NCBI GenBank assembly: GCA_024643825.1
Contig: JAHEME010000153.1
Location: 1 to 6,840, forward strand
Source of the DNA: Chloroflexota bacterium
Lineage (GTDB): Bacteria > Chloroflexota > Anaerolineae > Aggregatilineales > UBA3940
DNA: 6,840 nt
Reading direction: 5' to 3'
Shown here: positions 1 to 6,200 of the stretch, in pieces
How the letters are laid out: every line of letters begins with the position of its first letter
Position numbering within the stretch: the first letter of the stretch is position 1
The notes under the pieces: model-generated
Told to the model about the DNA's origin: nothing
Databases searched by the model: none
The model's input: only the letters and a program-made list of their open reading frames with translations
Position numbers and translations under genes: made by a program

Positions 1-240
1 TTGTTGATCTCAGATATTAGCGCGAACCCTGGCGATGCCGTCCACGCGGCGCATGAGGGCGACTTTGCGTTTGCCAGCTATCTGGGTGTGCCGTTGATGG
101 TGCGCAACCGCTTCACGGGGACATTAGAGATTTTCTCGGCACAGCGCGACCGCTTTGACCGCGAAGACCAATCCCTGCTGGAACTTCTGGGGGCGCAGGC
201 AGCTATCGCCATTGATAACGCGCGGCAGTATCACCAGCAA
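1..240 (+). other. GAF domain G1, C-terminal half only
   Basis: Residues 1-80 carry the second half of a GAF fold: strand SYLGVPLMV (27-35), a turn, strand GTLEIFSAQ (40-48), the acidic turn RFDREDQ (51-57), and the closing helix AQAAIAIDNARQY (65-77). The Leu-Gly-Val-Pro-Leu strand and the Phe-Asp-Arg-Glu-Asp turn are typical of bacterial GAFs. The N-terminal half with the first strands and most of the binding pocket is upstream of the window, so ligand class cannot be judged. Confidence 0.85.
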
Positions 241-3200
241 GCGGAGCGCGTCACCGAGCTTTCGGGCTTGCAGAAGATCGCCCAGGCGATCAGTGTGCTG
301 CGTGATCCGTATCAGCTTTATGAACAACTCGGTCAGCGATTGGCCGAACTGATGGAGACCGAATCAGCGGGCGTGCTGCTGTATGACCGCGATCAGGAGA
401 AGCTGGTAGCTCAGAAGCCAATCTACGGGGTCGGCGATGGGCTGACCTCCGATTACCAGATTCCACTGGAAAAGGGAACCCCGGCCCGCACGTTATGGGA
501 AGACGTGAACTTTTGGTACACCAACAACGTGCAGGAAGATCGACTGGTGGGCGAGCTGGGCATGAACATGCTGGCGGAACTGGCTGGCGTGACCTCGACC
601 GCGATGGCCGTCATGATCCTCGGTGAAGAACGGATCGGCGTGCTGCAAGTCTCCGATAAGGTTGACGACAGCCCGTTCACGATGGAGGACGTCCGACTGC
701 TCCAGATCTATGCGAGCCAGGCGGCGATTGTGGTGGAGAGCGCCCGGCTGTACGCCGAAGAACAGAACCGTGTCGCCGAACTTCAGGGCCTTCAGCAGAT
801 CACGCAGGCGTTGAGTTCCTTCACCAATCCTGAAGAACTCTACGGGCAGCTTACAGAACGCATCGCCGGATTGATGGGCGTGGATGTATGCGGGGTGCTG
901 CTCTTTGACCCGGAGCAGGAGACTCTCGCTGCGCGCAAGCCCTTCTATGGGATGGATGATGAGATCGCCGAAGATTACACAATTTCTCTGCGGCGCGGCC
1001 TTGCCCGTGAGATGTGGCGCGATAGTGATCTGTTCGAGTCGAACCACGTCCTGACCGATGATCGGCTGGATACGATGGGCATGCGCGACGTGGCCCGCAA
1101 TGGCAAGCTGCGCACCCTGTTATTCGCGCCTCTCAGTGCAGGCGGTCGGCGTTTTGGGATGCTGCAAGTTTCTAACCGAACGGATGCGGCGGAATTCAAC
1201 GATGGGGATCGGCGGTTGGCTGCGATTTTCGCGGGGCAGGCTGCCGCCCTGATCGACAATGCCCGCCTGTATCAGGATACTGACGCTACGCTGCGCAAGC
1301 GCGCCTCCGAGCTTCGTTCGGTATCGCGCATCAGCCGCGAATTGAACGCTACGCTGGAACTGGAACGCATCCTCGAAGTGATTTCGGTGGAAGCCCTGCG
1401 CGCGGAAGGCGCGGTGTGGGGCAACCTGGTCATGTTTGACTGGGATGAGACCGGAACTGAAACCACCGAGTTGATGCGCTTCGGCACTGAGGTCGGGGAA
1501 GACGCCGTGATTCTGGAACGCGCGGCGGCCCGCAGCGGCGAAACGCTGATGGTAGACGACTTCAAGAAAGTACCCCACTACCCCAGCCCGCTACCCGATG
1601 CCCGGTCAGCACTGGTGGTGCCAATCCAGTTTGAGGGCAAATCGGTTGGCGCGATCAGCCTGTACTCGAACAAACCCAGCGGGTTAGGCACGAACGCCGC
1701 CGAATACGTACAGGCGCTTTCGTCGCAGGCCACGATTGCCGTGACTAACTCGACGCGTAACGCCGAGCAGGTAGAGCGCAGCGATCTGCTGCGCCGTCGT
1801 GCGGAGCAGATGACCCAGATTTTTGAACTGGGCCGCGCCTTCCGCAGCGACCAATCGGTGGAAAACACGCTCGAAAGCGTCTCCCGCGCGATCCGCGAGT
1901 CAGTCGGGTTTGAGATCGTTCTGGTGAGCGCAATGGATGCGGCGGGGCAATCGCTGCGCCACATCGCGCAGGCTGGGCTGCCGGGCAATGCCGCCCACAA
2001 GCTGATCGATAAGGTCGTTCCCTGGGATCAGATTCAACGCTACCTCAGCGACGAATACCGCATCAGCGGCTCTTATCTCATCCCTGAATCGGATAGCAAG
2101 AAGCTCGTACTGGCGCTGGGCCTCACCAGCACGACCGAACGTCTGGGCAAAGGTGAAGTGAAAGGCCGTTGGCAGCCGGGTGATGTTCTGCTTGTCCCTC
2201 TGCGTTCGTCCAGTGATGAATTGATCGGTCTGCTCACCGTTGACCAGCCACGTGATGGTGCGCTGCCCAGCCGCAGTGTTGTCGAGCTGTTAGAGATTTT
2301 TGGCAACCAGGCGGCGATCTCTCTCGAAAACACCCGGTTGTACCGGTCGGTAGAAGAGCGCGCGGAGGAACTGACTCGCAGCCTCGCAGATCTGGAACAG
2401 TCGTACAAAGACCTCGACAAGCTCTCGCAGGAGATGATCCGTAAGGACGCGGAGCTTTCTCAGGCCAACGATCTGCTTGGTCTGCGTGCCCAGCGTCTGC
2501 TCGCGATGCACCGCGTGATGGAGAGCGTCGATAGCTCGCGCGGGCCGGAGCAGGTGCTCAAAGCCATCGCCGCATCGGTGACGAGCGAGATGGACATCGA
2601 CCAATGTATCATCGCGCTGGGGCCAACCACGCCAGACGTGCGTCCCGGAACAGCGCCGCTGGTCATGCCCTCGGAAGCGGCCCGGAGCGATGCCTTCGTT
2701 CTGAGCATCGTGGCCGCCGAAGGCCGCCTGCCCCGCGCACTGAAACCCGCTTCCCTGATCACGGGCACAGACCCGCTTTCCACCGCAGTGCGCTCGAACG
2801 TAGCCGTTATCTTTGGCCCCGGCGCGGGCAAAACCGCACAGCCTGCGGCTGCCACCGCCAAAGAGATCGGTGCAGAGACGCTTGTTGCTCTACCCTTGAG
2901 CCTTGATAACACGATGGGCGTGCTGATGATCGGCAGCACCCGTCCCGGCGCGTCGTTTGATGACGATGACCGCGACCTGTTCACGCTGCTCGCCAGCCAG
3001 ATTGTAGTGGAATACGAAAATGCCCGGCTGTATCAGGCCGTGGAAGCGGAAGCCGCTACAGCCGCTGGTGAACGCGACCGCCTGCAACAGCTTCATGTGA
3101 TCACCACCGCGCTTCAGCAAACGCGCGAGATGGAAGATCGCCTCGCGGTGATTGCGCGCGGAATTCGCTCGGTGGGCTGGGGCAAGGTGCTGGTGGCGCT

Positions 3201-6200
3201 GTTTGACCCTGCCACGCTGAACCCGTCTGATGTGGTTTCGGCGGGCTACACCCCCACGGAAGAAGAAGAATTCACGAAAACGCATTTGGCGGGAGGGGCA
3301 TGGAAGGGGCGTTTTGATGATTCGGAATTCATCTCGATGCGCCTGGGTTCGTCCTACTTCCTGCCTGTAGAGCATCCCTGGGTGCAAGCGAATGTACCCG
3401 GTGTCGGTAAAGTAAAATCGGTAGACAACCCCGATGCATGGCAGATGCAGGATCAGATTTACGTGCCGATGTATGCAGGGTCTGAGATCATTGGATTGAT
3501 CAACCTGCGGGAACCAACCAACGATCTGCGGCCCTCCGGGGGCAGCCTGCGACCGCTGGAGCTTTTTGTCCAGCAGGCCTCGTCCGCGCTGGAAAATGCG
3601 CGTCTGTACCAGAGCACGCTGGCCCTCCAAAGCTACAACGAGGCCATCGTCGAATCGATCCAGCAGGGCATTATCGTGACCAATCGGGATGGTCGAGTGG
3701 AATCGATCAATGCGTATCTGCGTGATCATTATGGTTGGAGTGATGACATCATCGGGCAGGATTTGTTCGATGCCAGCGGTACACTGCATGATCTTGGGTT
3801 CATCAAGGACTTTGTGGAGGTCGTCGAGACAGCCCAACCTGCCCGTCGCAGCAATGTGCAATACCCGGTGCGGGGTGAAGTCCTCGCAGTCAATATTTAT
3901 CTGTATGCGCGTATGGATGAAAGCTCGGAGATCACCGGGGTCGTGATCCTGATGGAGGACGTGACCCAGCGTGCACGGTTGGAAGCCGACATTGCGCTGC
4001 GCGGTCAGCAGCTTGCCGCCCTGAGCGAAGTCTCCCGCGAGATCACCGCCACCCTCAGCGTTGGCGATGTGGTGAAATCGGCGCTGGCGCAAGCGCAGTC
4101 GGTCATCGCCTACGATCAGGTTGCGCTGTGGCTGCCCGGCGAGGAGCCGGGGACGTTGAAGGTCGCTGGAGCGCTGGGCTTTGCCGATGACGAAGGGACG
4201 GTCGGGTTGAGCGTCCCAATTGAGGATGCGCCCCTGTTTGCTCAAATCATGGCGAGCCAGGAAGTCGCCCTGCGGGACGACCAGCCTGCCTCTGATGACC
4301 CCGGCGTGGCTTCTCTTCGAAGCTGGCTGGGTGCGCCAATGGTGAGCGCGGATGCGGTCACTGGAATCCTGGTCTTTGAGAAGGTGGAGGCCCATGCCTA
4401 CGCCCCTGCCGACGGCCAGGTCGCCGCCGCATTTGCCAGCCAGGTTGCCATTGCGCTGGAAAACGCGCGCCTGTTTGAGCAAGCCGCTGATCGCGCGGAC
4501 GAGCTCTCGGACCGCACGCAGCGTTTGACCGCGCTGAACCGCATCTCGCAGACGTTGGGCGGCTCGCTTGACCGGAGCAGCATTCTGCAAACCGTGGTCA
4601 ACGAAGTAGCCCAGATGCTCGAAGCCGAGCAGGGCAGTGTGATTCTGCTCGACCCGGATGGCATGACTGGAAGACTCGCGATCCAATACCCATCGAACCC
4701 GGATGGATCAGTAGACGAACTGACCCTTGAATTGAAGGATGATCCGATGCTGGCGGTGCTGAAGAAATCCAACGCGCCGATTGCGGTTGAAGAAGTTACC
4801 AGTGACAAACGCACCGCTGGAATGCGCGATGCGCTGGGCGCTCGCGGGGTGAAGTCGGCGCTGTTCATGCCTCTGAATGTGGCAAACACGTTAAGCGGTT
4901 TCATCATGATCGAGTCACGCAAAGGCACACGTCAGTTTAATCCGGAGCAGATCGAACTGGCGCAGACGATCCTGAACCAGACCGCTGTCGCGGTGCAGAA
5001 CGCGCAGTTGTTCCAGGAGACGGTCTCCCGCCGATCCGAGCTTGGTATTCTGCTGGAAGCCGGACGCATCGCTTCCTCGTCGCTTGACCTCGATACGGTA
5101 GTGAGCAGCGCCGCGCGCTACTTCCTGCAATCACTGAACGCCGATGTCTGCACGATCTCCCTGCTGGATCGCACCCGCAACGCGCTGATCACCCTGACCG
5201 ATACGAGCACCGCCGGGCCGCGCTCGATCACCGATGCCGACCATCGCTACGATTTATCCCAGTACCCGGTCACCGCGAAGGCGATTCAAGAACGCGGGAT
5301 GCTGGTCATTGACGGAACTAACCCCGGCCTGACCGTCGCTGAAGCGACACGGGTGGGAGAGCACAAAGCATCTGCGGCACTGATCCTGCCGCTGCTGGCC
5401 CGTGATGAGACGATCGGACTGGTGGAAGTGTGGAGCAGCGAGCCGCGTGAGTTCACCCCGCGCGAGATGGAACTCGCCGGGGCGCTGGCGACCAGCGTGG
5501 CCTCCGCGATGGAGAACGCCCGCCTACACGACGAGACGCAGCGCCGCCTGAGCGAACTGGCGACCATCAACGAGCTTTCCCACGCTCTCACCCAGACGAT
5601 CTCATCCGAAGACCTGTACCAGATTCTACAGCTTCAGGTGGGCCAGCTTCTGAATGCGCGCTCCATGACGGTCGCACAGCGCGACCCGCTTACCGGGCAG
5701 TTGATCTTCCCGATGGTAGTGCGTGATGGTCTGCGCATTCATGTAGACCCCATCGGCTACGGAGCCGACCTCTACAGCTATGTGATCGACTCACAGACGG
5801 TGATGTCGATCCCCGCGAATGTATCCGAACGGCTGGAAGAACTGGGCGTGAGTCACATCGAACCTGGGTTGCAGTCTTTCATGGCTGTCCCGCTAATCGC
5901 CGGGGAGAGCGTGGTCGGGGTGCTGGCGGTGGAGAATTATGAGCGCGCCCACGCCTTCGCGGATACCACGCTGCGTGTGCTTGGGCCTATCGCGGCACAG
6001 GTAGCCGTATCGATTGAGAATACGCGCCTGTACAACGCACTGGAACAGCGTCTCTCGGAGACCACCACGCTTCAGGAAGTATCCCGCGTGGTGAACTCCG
6101 CGCTCGATCTTCAGGAAATCTTTGACCGCGTGGTTGTCGAACTCGCCAACGCCTTCCACTATCCGCTGATCGGGCTGTTCACACTCGAAGGAACCGAGCT

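Noticed and set aside
1..6. TTG TTG at the window start as a possible start codon
   Set aside because: The reading begins inside a GAF domain that lacks its N-terminal half, so a genuine start there is unlikely. The gene most probably continues upstream.
155..352. Short + strand open frames at 155-352, 623-814, 1058-1252, 2604-2906 and 3689-3946
   Set aside because: They overlap the giant frame in another phase, are Arg/Ser-rich, and show no domain.
889..891. Cys297 (also Cys869 and Cys1717) as bilin attachment sites
   Set aside because: They sit in the first strand of the domain, with none of the Asp-x-Cys-Phe or phytochrome-type Cys-His surroundings expected of bilin-binding GAFs.
493..1578. 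Minus-strand open frames at 493-1047 and 1120-1578
   Set aside because: Both are in the same codon-aligned antisense frame and arise from the same codon avoidance. They lie opposite G2, G3 and G4, and no protein family is recognisable in them.
2401..2505. Coiled coil after G5 as a remnant of a histidine kinase HisKA domain
   Set aside because: The helix has a kinase-linker flavour, but there is no phospho-acceptor His box and no ATPase domain after it. A plain signalling helix is the simpler reading.
2815..2835. P-loop (Walker A) look-alike GPGAGKT at residues 939-945 in G6
   Set aside because: The Walker A spacing (Gly, four residues, Gly-Lys-Thr) would need Gly at position 938, which is Phe. 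No Walker B or NTPase fold follows, only an Ala/Pro-rich stretch and then the end of a GAF.
2890..4686. A 598-codon open frame on the minus strand
   Set aside because: It is codon-aligned with the sense gene, so its stops require TTA, CTA or TCA in the sense frame. Those codons are rare in this gene and absent from this stretch; the frame ends at the CTA at 2890 and is bounded by the TCA at 4708. Its translation is rich in Arg, His and Gln with no recognisable domain, while the + frame encodes clear GAF and PAS domains.
4398..4928. Minus-strand open frame opposite G8 and G9, and similar Ser/Arg-rich ones at 2460-2984, 2073-2420 and 5286-5591
   Set aside because: The Ser/Arg-rich composition without domains is what out-of-frame reading of a GC-rich gene produces. 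The + strand is fully accounted for here.
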